Assembly: GCA_029834535.1 (NCBI GenBank) | Contig: JAQMWT010000007.1 | Coordinates: forward strand, 1 to 64,000 | Origin: Chrysophaeum taylorii | Lineage: Eukaryota; Sar; Pelagophyceae; Pelagomonadales; Pelagomonadaceae | Reading direction: 5' to 3' | Length of the DNA: 64,000 nucleotides | Part shown: piece after piece, positions 1-8,862 of the stretch | How the letters are laid out: every line of letters begins with the position of its first letter | Position numbering within the stretch: the stretch's first letter is position 1 | Notes under the pieces: generated by a model | Database searches by the model: none | Told to the model about the DNA's origin: nothing | The model's input: the letters and a program-made list of their open reading frames with translations, nothing else | Translations under genes and position numbers: made by a program

Positions 1-97
1 TGTCTGTCTGTTTGTTTGTTTGTCTGTCTGTCCTCGATTTAGGGTAAGGATCAGGTAGGCGCGAGAGTAAGGATCAGGTAGGCGCGAGAGCCAGACA

Positions 98-689
98 GTG
101 ATCCTCCAAGCCGTCTACGGCGACCTCGCAGACTATTTCCACGACCCGCGGCGGCTCTTTCAGCGCGCCATTCTCACGCCCCGTCGAAACGATGTTGTCG
201 ATGCTGACAACGCGCGCATGACCGCGGCCTTTTTTTCCCGGAGACGAGGCGTCGGAGTTCTTTTCGGCTGACTAGGCTGGGTCGGAAGACGACGCCTCGC
301 TCTTTACAGTAGAGTTTTCAACTCCCTGACAACCAACGGCATGCTGACTTTGATCGCGAGCTTAAAGTCTTCGCAACCTCGACCCGTCGCACGGCCACTG
401 CAACGGTACCAGATACATGATCGATCGTGTCGTTGTCACCGAGGCTCCTCCAACCTGTATCCCTTAAGGCCCGCCGACGCCAAACGATCAACAAGAGCCA
501 GGGCCAGACGCCCCGCGAGGTCGGCGTCCTCTTGGCGAAGCCCGTCTTCTGCCACGTCCAGCTCTACGTGGCTCTCTGTCGATCGGCAACCCCGAGGATA
601 TCCTCTTCTGAGTCGACGACTCCACCCTACCCCACACGTGCTGCGCAATACCGATAAGCCCCCTCCCGGCGTCTACACGCGCACGGTAG
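98..689 (+). pseudogene. Helitron/PIF1-like helicase C-terminal fragment, copy 1
   Basis: In three frames this copy reads RRLFQRAILTPRRNDVVDADN, LRNLDPSHGHCNGTRYM, and then TINKSQGQTPREVGVLLAKP followed by CHVQLYVAL. The first two correspond to the 'ILTPRN..VDxxN' and 'LRNLDP..GLCNGTR' blocks of Helitron and PIF1 helicases. The last is helicase motif VI, normally SHGQLYVALSR. At least two frameshifts (the T run near 230 and one near 575) and an in-frame TGA before VDDSTLPH break it. The family stop is TAG at 687-689. The helicase core and the ATPase Walker motifs are absent. Confidence 0.85.
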
Positions 690-970
690 GTGAACTTACT
701 GGGACCAGGTGAACTTACTGGGGTTGGAGATTGGAACTAGGTGAACTTAGTGACCAGGTGAACTTACTGAGACCAAGAGAGCTTACTGGGGTTTTTAGAG
801 TAAACGCAAAGGTTAGCGACGTGTGCGGATCAAAGCAGCTTAGATTGGCGGGGGTGAGAGCGACGAGCTCAAAGGAGAGTGGGGTGAGTGGATGTGAGCA
901 CGAGTGGGTTTACGCCGAACTTACTGGGGTTAGAGATTGGGACTAGGTGAACTTACTGGCCTGCACTTGT
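690..970 (+). repeat. Clustered AGGTGAACTTACTGG motifs, Helitron 3' region
   Basis: Directly after the helicase stop, the 15-mer AGGTGAACTTACTGG and close variants recur many times, often joined by GGACC or GGTTAGAGATTGGGACT. A conserved segment (GTAAACTCAAAGGTTAGCGG to AGCTCAAAGGAG) lies in the middle. The same arrangement follows every helicase copy (1662-2008, 2698-3052, 3945-4255, 4953-5273, and inverted at 11110-11416, 12210-12536 and 40955-41326). I infer a subterminal region of the element, perhaps a protein-binding array; function unknown. Confidence 0.7.
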
Positions 971-1069
971 AACTACTAATCGACAGATGTTTGTCTGTTT
1001 GTTTGTTTGTCTGTCCCTCGATTTAGGGTGAGGATCAGGTAGGCGCGAGAGTAAGGATAGAGCCAGACA

Positions 1070-1661
1070 GTGATCCTCCAAGCCGTCTACGGCGACCTCG
1101 CAGACTATTTCCACGACCCGCGGCGGCTCTTTCAGCGCGCCATTCTCACGCCCCGTCGAAACGATGTTGTCGATGCTGACAACGCGCGCATGACCGCGGC
1201 CTTTTTTTCCCGGAGACGAGGCGTCGGAGTTCTTTTCGGCTGACTAGGTTGGGTCGGAAGCCGACGCCGCGCTCTTTACAGTCGAGTTTTCGACTCCCTG
1301 ACAACCAACGGCATGCTGACTTTGATCGCGAGCTTAAAGTCTTCGCAACCTCGACCCGTCGCACGGCCACTGCAACGGTACCAGATACATGATCGATCGT
1401 GTCGTTGTCACCGAGGCTCCTCCAACCTGTATCCCTTAAGGCCCGCCGACGCCAAACGATCAACAAGAGCCAGGGCCAGACGCCCCGCGAGGTCGGCGTC
1501 CTCTCGCCCAAGCCCGTCTTCTGTCACGTCCAGCTCTACGTGGCTCTCTGTCGATCGGCAACCCCGAGGATATGCTCTTCTGAGTCGACGACTCCACCCT
1601 ACCCCACACGTGCTGCGCAATACCGATAAGCCCCCTCCCGGCGTCTACACGCGCACTGTAG
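1070..1661 (+). pseudogene. Helitron/PIF1-like helicase C-terminal fragment, copy 2
   Basis: Nearly identical to copy 1, with the same seven-T frameshift and the same motif blocks. Small differences (CTCTCGCCCAAGCCC for CTCTTGGCGAAGCCC) show some divergence since duplication. Non-functional. Confidence 0.85.
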
Positions 1662-2105
1662 GTGAACTTACTGGGACCAGGTGAACTTACTGGGGTTTGA
1701 GATTGGGACTAGGTGAACTGAGTGACCAGGTGAACTTACTGGGACCAGGTGAGCTTACTGGAGTTTTTTGACAACTCAAACTCAAAGGCTGGCGGCGCGT
1801 GCGGATCAAAGTCAAAGCAGCTTAGATTAGCGGAGGTGAGAGCGACGAGCTCAAAGGAGAGTGGGGTGAGTGGGTGTGAGCACGAGTGGGTTTACGCCGG
1901 GATAGAGATTGGGACTAGGTGAACTTACTGGCCAGGTGAACTTACTGGGACAAGGTGAACTTACTGGGGTTAGAGATTGGGAGTAGGTGAACTTACTGGC
2001 CTGCACTTGTCCTAACTACTAATCGACAGATGTTTGTCTGTTTGTTTGTTTGTCTGTCCCTCGATTTAGGGTAAGGATTAGGTAGGCCCGCGAGCCAGGC
2101 AGGCA

Positions 2106-2697
2106 GTGATCCTCCAAGCCGTCTACGGCGACCTCGCAGACTGTTTCCACGACCCGCGGCGGCTCTTTCAGCGCGCCATTCTCACGCCCCGTCGAAACGA
2201 TGTTGTCGATGCTGACAACGCGCGCATGACCGCGGCCTTTTTTTCCCGGAGACGAGGCGTCGGAGTTCTTTTCGGCCGACTAGGTTGGGTCGGAAGACGA
2301 CGCCTCGCTCTTTACAGTCGAGTTTTGAACTCCCTGACAACCAACGGCATGCTGACTTTGATCGCGAGCTTAAAGTCTTCGCAACCTCGACCCGTCGCAC
2401 GGCCACTGCAACGGTACCAGATACATGATCGATCGTGTCGTTGTCACCGAGGCTCCTCCAACCTGTATCCCTTAAGGCCCGCCGACGCCAAACGATCACC
2501 AAGAGCCAGGGCCAGACGCCCCGCGAGGTCGGCGTCCTCTTTGCGAAGCCCGTCTTCTGCCACGTCCAGCTCTACGTGGCTCTCTGTCGATCGGCAAGCC
2601 CGAGGATATCCTCTTCTTAGTCGACGACTCCACCCTACTCCACACGTGCTGCGCAATACCGATAAGCCCCCTCCCGGCGTCTACACGCGCACTATAG
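2106..2697 (+). pseudogene. Helitron/PIF1-like helicase C-terminal fragment, copy 3
   Basis: Same gene remnant. Here the last coding block is better preserved and reads DILFLVDDSTLPH without the stop seen in copies 1 and 2, which clarifies the original C-terminus. The seven-T frameshift is still present. Confidence 0.85.
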
Positions 2698-3074
2698 GTT
2701 AACTTACTGGGACCAGGTGAACTTACTGGGGTTAGAGATTGGGACTAGGTGAACTTAGTGACCAGGTGAACTTACTGAGACCAAGTGTGAACTTACTGGG
2801 GCTTTTAGAGTAAACTCAAAGCTTAGCGGCGTCTGCGGATCAAAGCAGCTTAGATTGGCGGGGGTGAGAGCGACGAGCTCGAAGGAGAGTGGGGTGAGTA
2901 GGTGCGGGTTTACGCCGAACTTACTGGGGTTAGAGATTGGGTTTACGCCGAATTTACTGGGGTTAGAGATTGGGACTAGGTGAACTTAACGGGAACAGGT
3001 GAACTTGCTGGGGTTAGAGATTGGGACTAGGTGAACTTACTGGCCTGCACTTGTCTTAACTACTAATCGACAGA

Positions 3075-3119
3075 TGTTTGTCTGTTTCAGTGTTTGTCTG
3101 TTTGTTTGTTTGTCTGTCT
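3075..3119 (+). repeat. TGTC/TGTTTG microsatellite
   Basis: Simple repeat of TGTTTGTCTG type between array units. Equivalent tracts lie at 1-33, 989-1014, 2030-2058 and 4287-4318. This is the sequence context in which the LINE 3' ends sit. Confidence 0.9.
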
Positions 3120-3276
3120 TTAAATGTCGACTGCTAAGAGGGGGGGGTGTGTGGGGGGAGCATGAAGGATGTGGGTGGGTTTGTGGGGTATGAGGGATGT
3201 GCCTGACGGGCGGAGATAAGTACGCGGGACCTAGTCGGGGTCATCGCCGAGGCGTGGGGCAGGCGAAGAGAGGACG
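3120..3276 (-). mobile_element. RLE-type LINE 3' end, 5'-truncated
   Basis: The complement matches the last coding bases and 3' UTR of the LINE at 41960-47435: ACCCCGACTAGGTCCCGC, then GTCAGGCACATCCC, then CTCTTAGCAGTCGACATTTAA. It sits inside the microsatellite between array units 3 and 4. Short, 5'-truncated copies are typical products of target-primed reverse transcription. Confidence 0.85.
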
Positions 3277-3352
3277 TTTGTCTGTCCCTCGATTTAGGGT
3301 AAGGATCAGGTAGGCGCGAGAGTAAGGATCAGGTAGGCGCGAGAGCCAGACA

Positions 3353-3944
3353 GTGATCCTCCAAGCCGTCTACGGCGACCTCGCAGACTATTTCCACGAC
3401 CCGCGGCGGCTCTTTCAGCGCGCCATTCTCACGCCCCGTCGAAACGATGTTGTCGATGCTGACAACGCGCGCATGACCGCGGCCTTTTTTTCCCGGAGAC
3501 GAGGCGTCGGAGTTCTTTTCGGCTGACTAGGCTGGGTCGGAAGACGACGCCTCGCTCTTTACAGTAGAGTTTTCAACTCCCTGACAACCAACGGCATGCT
3601 GACTTTGATCGCGAGCTTAATGTCTTCGCAACCTCGACCCGTCGCACGGCCACTGCAACGGTACCAGATACATGATCGATCGTGTCGTTGTCACCGAGGC
3701 TCCTCCAACCTGTATCCCTTAAGGCCCGCCTACGCCAAACGATCAACAAGAGCCAGGGCCAGACGCCCCGCGAGGTCGGCGTCCTCTTTCCCAAGCCCGT
3801 CTTCTGCCACGTCCAGCTCTACGTGGCTCTTTGTCGATCGGCATCCCCGAGGATGTACTCATCTGGGTCGACGACTCCACCCTACCCCACACGTGCTGCG
3901 CAATACCCGTAAGCCCCCTCACGGCGTCTAGACGCGCACTGTAG
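3353..3944 (+). pseudogene. Helitron/PIF1-like helicase C-terminal fragment, copy 4
   Basis: Same remnant, in the unit that follows a LINE 3' insertion. It reads DVLIWVDDSTLPH near the C-terminus. Carries the shared seven-T frameshift. Confidence 0.85.
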
Positions 3945-4361
3945 GTGAACTTACTGGGACGAGGTGAACTTGCTGGGGTTGGAGATTGGGACTAGGTGAG
4001 CTGAGTGACCAGGTGAAACTGTGACCAGGTGAACATACTGGGGTTTTTAGAGTAAAGGGTTTTTAGAGTAAACTCAAAGGTTGGCGGCGCGTGCGGATCA
4101 AAGCAGCTTAGATTGGCGGAGGCGAGAGCGACGAGCTCAAAGGAGTTGGTGTGAGCTAGGTGAACTTACTGACCAGGTGAACTTATATGAAACTTACTGG
4201 GACCAGGTTGACTTACTAGGGTTAGAGATTGGGACTAGGTGAACTTACTGGCCTGCACTTCTTCTTCTTAACTACTAATCGACAGATGTTTGTCTGTTTG
4301 TCTGTCTGTCTGTCTGTCCCTCGATTTAGGGTAAGGATCAGATAGGCCCGCGAGCCAGACA

Positions 4362-4952
4362 GTGATCCTCCAAGCCGTCTACGGCGACCTCGCAGACTAT
4401 TTCCACGACCCGCGGCGGCTCTTTCAGCGCGCCATTCTCACCCCCCGTCGAAACGATGTTGTCGATGCTGACAACGCGCGCATGACCGCGGCCTTTTTTT
4501 CCCGAAGACGAGGCGTCGGAGTTATTTTCGGCTGACTAGGCTGGGTCGGAACACGACGCCTCGCTCTTTATAGTCGAGTTTTCGACTCCCTGACAACCAA
4601 CGGCATGCTGACTTTGATCGCGAGGTTAAAGTCTTCGCAACCTCGACCCGTCGCACGGCCACTGCAACGGCACCGGATACATCATCGATCGCGTCGTGTC
4701 ACCGAGGCTCCTCCAACCTGTATCCCTTAAGGCCCGCCTACGCCAAACGATCAACAAGAGCCAGGGCCAGACCCCCCGCGAGGTCGGCGTCCTCTTGCCC
4801 AAGCCCGCCTTCTGCCACGTCCAGCTCTACGTGGCTCTCTGTCGATCGGCATCCCCGAGGATATACTCATCTGGGTCGACGACTCCACCCTACCCCACAC
4901 GTGCTGCGCAATACCGATAAGCCCCCTCCCGGCGTCTACACGCGCACTATAG
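4362..4952 (+). pseudogene. Helitron/PIF1-like helicase C-terminal fragment, copy 5
   Basis: Last plus-strand copy. It ends in TAG at 4950-4952 and is followed by AGGTGAACTTACTGG motifs to 5273. Carries the shared T-run frameshift. Confidence 0.85.
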
Positions 4953-5273
4953 GTGAACTTACTGGGACCACGTGAACTTACTGGGGTTTGAGATTGGGAC
5001 TAGGTGGACTGAGTGACCAGGTGAACTTACTGGGGCCAGGTGAACTTACTGGGGGTTTTAGAGTAAAGGGTTTTTAGAGTAAACTCACAGGTTGGCGGCG
5101 CGTGCGGACCAAAGCAGCTTAGATTGGCGGAGGCGAGAGCGACGAGCTCAAAGGAGTTGGTTAGAGCTAGGTGAACTTACTGAGTAGGTGAACTTATATG
5201 AAACTTACTGGGATTAGGTGAACATACTGGGGTTAGAGATTGGGACTAGGTGAACTTACTGGCCTGCACTTGT

Positions 5274-5403
5274 ACAATTTACAGAAAAAAGTGACACATA
5301 CAAAATTTTATGTACATAAAATGACACTTATAACAATTAAATGCACTAAAATTTCACATATAACAAATATTATAGTTCATATGACACATATAGCCACTGC
5401 GCT
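5274..5403. other. AT-rich spacer
   Basis: AT-rich stretch with loosely repeated TGACACATA / TTCACATATAACA units between the Helitron array and the gypsy mini-element. No gene seen. Confidence 0.5.
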
Positions 5404-5587
5404 GATAGAAAATTCCATTTAGGGTTAGGACCCCCCTCTCCCCCTAACCTCACACTCACACTAAAGTCTGAACAACCCAAAATCGCTGTGTCGAACACCG
5501 TGCTGCTCTTTGTGTCGCTAGAGACAGGGCAATAAGAGTGGCACTACCACTGCCACCATTCTCTACCAGAGGCACAGTGATTTTTAC
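5404..5587 (-). repeat. LTR of gypsy mini-element (3' LTR)
   Basis: Direct repeat of 6549-6723. Both begin GATAGAAAATTCCATTTAGG and end in GTGATTTTTAC on the plus strand. As gag reads on the minus strand, this is the 3' LTR. The core (GAACACCGTGCTGCTCTTTG) resembles the gypsy LTRs at 39604-39782, 47445-47585 and 53036-53203. Confidence 0.75.
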
Positions 5588-5593
5588 TGTTCT

Positions 5594-6521
5594 CTAGTGG
5601 CGCATATAATCTATGTAGTGCGCGGGTTCATGAATCTCCGGGTTGAACGGCGTGTCCAGAAAGGCATTAAAGACGTAACGCGCATGATGGACGTGGTTCT
5701 GGCCCGTGTGCTTGTCAAGTGCGAGACGGACTTGTAGTGCGAATTCGAGTCGGATCGAATTGGAGGATCCGAGTGCATCTATCTCGTCGTATGCCGGGTG
5801 CTTGACGGCGTCGCGGCCGGCGTGAAGGAAACGGCGAAAGAGGGGGTGTGCGGTCTCGCGGAGATACACAATGAAGTCGGCTTCTTTTCCTTGGAGATGG
5901 GGTTGTGTGGTCGGATACAACTTTCCGTTTGTCGTATCGGTCGCATCTTTGTCTTGGTCTTTGAGTTCTTGGAGTTTTGGTTCGTATACTGTTTCAAGGA
6001 AGTGTTTGCCGAACTTGCGGTAGACGCCCTTGTAGTAGACGAAGCGGCCTTGGAAATCTTGAGTATTGCCGGCTGTGGCATAGTTGTCGGGGTCCTTGTC
6101 GTACTCCTTGCTGCAGTGGCTTAGGAGGGCGTCTGCTAGATCGTTAGATCCGCGTAAGACGGACTCCCACGTGTAGAAGCCTTGCCGGAAGTATTGCGTG
6201 ATGCCGGTTTCAGGCATGAGATGTTCGACGAACAACTGCATAACGCGAAACTACAGCATCTGGGGGGTGACTTGAGCGCCGTCCATGGATTTGAGGACTG
6301 AGCTTGGTGGGTCACTGAAGGTGTTGGCTTTGTTTATTCTTGGGGTCTTGTTGGGCTGGAGTGGGGGGAACAGTCGCTGCGGCGACGGCAGGTGGTGTTG
6401 CGATGTTCGTAACTTGTATTTGCCTGATCATGTAGCGAAGGTCTTGAATGTCTTGTTGGTGGATGGCTGCTTGTGCTTGCATGTTGGTCAACTCTTTTTG
6501 GAGTTCTTGATTCGTTGGCAT
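5594..6521 (-). pseudogene. Ty3/gypsy-type gag remnant
   Basis: Starts with MPTNQELQKEL at 6521, as in the gag of the larger gypsy element (start 39520). After a frameshift it continues from 6241 as MQLFVEHLMPETGITQYF and ends ...PAHYIDYMRH. The segment QELKDQDKD to NAFLD, about 110 residues, is present here but missing from the gag at 37990-39520, so this copy preserves the longer gag. No protease, RT or integrase follows before the LTR. The element is therefore gag-only and presumably depended on an autonomous gypsy relative. Confidence 0.75.
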
Positions 6522-6548
6522 CTTGGTTTTGGTTGGTCAGGAACTAGA

Positions 6549-6723
6549 GATAGAAAATTCCATTTAGGGTTAGGACCCCCCCCCCCCTTGACCTCACACT
6601 CACACTAAACAACCCCAAATCGCTGTGTCGAACACCGTGCTGCTCTTTGTGTCGTTAGAGGACAGGACGAAAGGCAGCTTTACCACTGCCACCATTCTCT
6701 ACCAGAGGCAAAGTGATTTTTAC
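6549..6723 (-). repeat. LTR of gypsy mini-element (5' LTR)
   Basis: Partner of 5404-5587. The stretch from its inner edge to the gag ATG (AGTTCCTGACCAACCAAAAC then AAGATGCC) resembles the leader of the larger gypsy element. Confidence 0.75.
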
Positions 6724-7257
6724 ATCTCCTTGATGATCATGCCACCTACGGCCATGACGGCCCGGCACCGTCATCCCTGACCAAGCCCCCACCGCGGCTC
6801 AAGCTCCTGCCGCCCCACTGTCGGATTCCCTTGTCCGATATCCATCATCTTCCGCAAGTCGCTCTCCTCAGGACTTTCCTCTCAATCCACAAGACCATGC
6901 CACCTACGGCCACGAAGGCCCCGGCACTTCCATTCCCACCCCAGCTCCTTCCGCGGCTCAAGCTACTGCCGCCCAACCATCGGACCCTCCTGACAGACCT
7001 TCCTCACCTTTCGAAAGTCGCTGTTCCCCCGATTTGCCCCTCCACCCGCGTGACTACGCATTCCACGACTACGACCATTCCTCCGTCTCCACCCAAGCAA
7101 CACTCCACCTCCTTTCTCCAAGTTCCAATGCACCTCCGTCTGCGCTCCAACGCGAGTTGGCCACCACTAAGGCTGCATTCCGCTCCCAAACCGCTGAATT
7201 GGCCGCAACCAAGGCCATGCTCATTCGCAAGGATGATGTGGCGGCAACTCCTGGCCG
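6724..7257 (+). pseudogene. Pro/Ser-rich 3' ORF remnant of LTR family A
   Basis: An imperfect duplication (GCCACCTACGGCCA near 6740 and 6900) is followed by a frame reading DHATYGHEGPG, then DLPLHPRDYAF, then ALQRELATTKAAF and ELAATKAMLIRKDD. The last part is a short predicted coiled coil. The frame ends a few codons inside the LTR (stop about 7258). It is apparently the last coding piece before the 3' LTR of a family A element whose 5' part is missing. I recognise no domain. Confidence 0.45.
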
Positions 7258-7559
7258 CTAAGGCTTACCCCCCCTCTCACGAGGCTTGATACCCGTTCAA
7301 CGGGACACCTTTCCCTATCTTCCTAGTGACATCATACCTTTCTCTAGTGAGAAGCACTCTTGCAGTATTCTTGTAGCATTCTTGCTATCATATACCATCT
7401 CTCCATCTTGTTGAGGGGCTTGGTGAGCGTGGGCAAGGTGTGTGGCGAGCATACCCGACCCCGAGTCCGTGTTTTCCTCGTTCAGTGAGGTCGAGGACGA
7501 GTCGGTGAGTACCCCCTTTGTCACCCGGGGGTCGGGAGTGGTTTTTCTGTGCCGCCATA
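7237..7559 (+). repeat. LTR, family A (copy 1)
   Basis: Begins TGTGGCGGCAACTCCTG and ends TGCCGCCATA, so the ends form a 10-bp inverted repeat with TG at the start. The interior (TACCCGTTCAACGGG, TTGCTATCAT, GGTGAGCGTG) matches 15352-15671 and 29002-29365. Directly downstream is a Helitron fragment (7560 on). Confidence 0.8.
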
Positions 7560-7856
7560 CGTGCGACGGGTCGAGGTTGCGAAGACTCTAAGCTCGCGCT
7601 CAAAGTCAGCATGCCGTTGGTTGTCAGGGAATTGAATACTCGAGTGTAAAGAGCGAGGCGTCGTCTTCCCAACCAAGTCGGCCGAAAAGAACTTCGACGC
7701 CTCGTCTCCGGGAAAGGCCGCGGTCACGCGCGCGTTGTCAGCATCGACAACATCGTTTCGACGGGGCGTGAGAATGGCGCGCTGAAAGAGCCGCCGCGGG
7801 TCGTGGAAGTAGTCTGCGTGGTCGCCGTCGACGGCTTGGAGGATCAGTGTTTGGCT
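7560..7856 (-). pseudogene. Helitron helicase fragment
   Basis: Minus-strand copy of the helicase C-terminal region. It reads RRLFQRAILTPRRNDVVDADN and then TAAFPGDEASKFFSADLVG. The T run has three T's here, so this copy keeps the reading frame that the array copies have lost. It stops at the LTR at 7559, inside the LRNLDPS block. Confidence 0.8.
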
Positions 7857-7930
7857 CGCGCTCCTACCTGCGCCTAAACCCTCAATAGACGAACAAACGT
7901 TTCGCAACGGACCTCTACATGGGAACAAAC

Positions 7931-8283
7931 TAACTTAACTTCAGACCTCTCCCGGGCATGGGAGCCAGGCCGGACCGACAGGTGCCAGTCCGGAATCACG
8001 GGCCTGTAGACGGGGAGCGCCGAAAGGTCGGCCGGCGGAGAGTGACCATCAAGCTTGTCGCCATGCGACGAGGAGACCGCGATGTGACTGACAACCAACT
8101 CGTCGATAACCTTCCGTCTTCGCCCCCCGGCCATACCCCGTCCCACTGCGAACGTTCCGGCTGCCAACCGGCCCGCCCGGGAGGCGAATAGGTGCCAACC
8201 TACGCCGGGAGGGCGGATGCCTCGCAAGGCTCAGGATTCATGAGGCACCGTCCTCCATCGCAACCCCAGTCGGCGATCAGGGT
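7931..8283 (-). mobile_element. SINE-A, copy 1
   Basis: A 353-bp element flanked by a perfect 12-bp target duplication, ATGGGAACAAAC (7919-7930 and 8284-8295). On its own strand it starts with GTTGCGATGGAGGACGGTGC and ends with GGCTCCCATGCCCGGGAGAG and a GTTAAGTTAGTTT-type tail. Both ends match the APE-type LINE at 48069-51524; the body differs. A second copy lies at 20579-20926. Confidence 0.85.
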
Positions 8284-8315
8284 ATGGGAACAAACCGACA
8301 GACAAACATAAACAA

Positions 8316-8370
8316 ACCCACCCACATCCTTCATGCCCCCACACACCCTCTTAGCAGTCGACATTTAAAG
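8316..8370 (+). mobile_element. RLE-type LINE 3' end fragment
   Basis: Reads CACATCCTTCATGC...CTCTTAGCAGTCGACATTTAA and continues into AGACAAACAG. It is preceded by ACAGACAAACATAAACAAAC, so it is again embedded in ACAG/ACAA repeats. Confidence 0.7.
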
Positions 8371-8523
8371 ACAAACAGCCCTTTTAGAGTTAGGATGTTC
8401 GATACCAAACGGATCGCAAAAAACGGGAAGTTCAATGTGCGCCCCGTCTGTCCTGTCAGTCTTCCATATTCTCTTTTTAGTTCAAACAGAAAGAAAGAAG
8501 ACAAAGAAAAAAGATAAGCCGTA

Positions 8524-8549
8524 CAGGCGGGTCGACATTAAAAATTACT
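8524..8549 (+). repeat. Left terminal inverted repeat
   Basis: CAGGCGGGTCGACATTAAAA, then ATTAC. It pairs with the complement of 11047-11088, which reads CAGGCGGGTCGACACTGAAA. A second CACTAAAAATTAC block lies inside near 8710 and matches the inner part of the right end. Confidence 0.9.
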
Positions 8550-8862
8550 TTTTTGTTGCAAGGGTCGTACCATGGACCGAACTCGACCAACGAGCGATTT
8601 GAGACGCGCAGGATTACTCCCGACCACTCTTCTTTCGGACCTGGGGCACGCCATACCCCAGTTTGACGTGATCGTGGCATGGTGTGGGGCAATGTCTAGG
8701 AGTACCCGCCACTAAAAATTACACGGCATGATGAAGGGGAGGATGGCTCAGTAGGGGCACTAGGTGTCGAAATAAGCATGATCGTAGCACCCGGAGTGTC
8801 GGTGGGGTCCCTGGGAGCTGCTTTGGGGCGGGTCTAGGTAGCTGGTTGGTTCGTGGCTGGGG

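Larger units (their letters stand above)
1..5273 (+). repeat. Tandem array of five truncated Helitron units
   Basis: Five head-to-tail units of about 1 kb begin near 1, 989, 2030, 3277 and 4287. Each holds a TGTC/TGTT microsatellite, the sequence CCTCGATTTAGGGTAAGGAT, the C-terminal part of a PIF1-like helicase, a cluster of AGGTGAACTTACTGG motifs and the end sequence GGCCTGCACTTGT. The helicase motifs identify a Helitron-type Rep-helicase, but no HUH Rep domain or 5' half is present. All five share a seven-T run where other copies in the window have three, so they descend from one already frameshifted copy. Inverted copies lie at 11099-13185 and 40950-41950. Confidence 0.8.

Noticed and set aside
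33-60. TTTAGGG telomere-like words at unit edges
   Set aside because: Only isolated TTTAGGG copies followed by TAAGGATCAGG; not a telomeric array.
690-970. Regularly spaced short repeats resembling a CRISPR array
   Set aside because: The 15-mers have irregular spacing and the joiners are themselves repeated; the setting is a eukaryotic Helitron and no cas gene is present.
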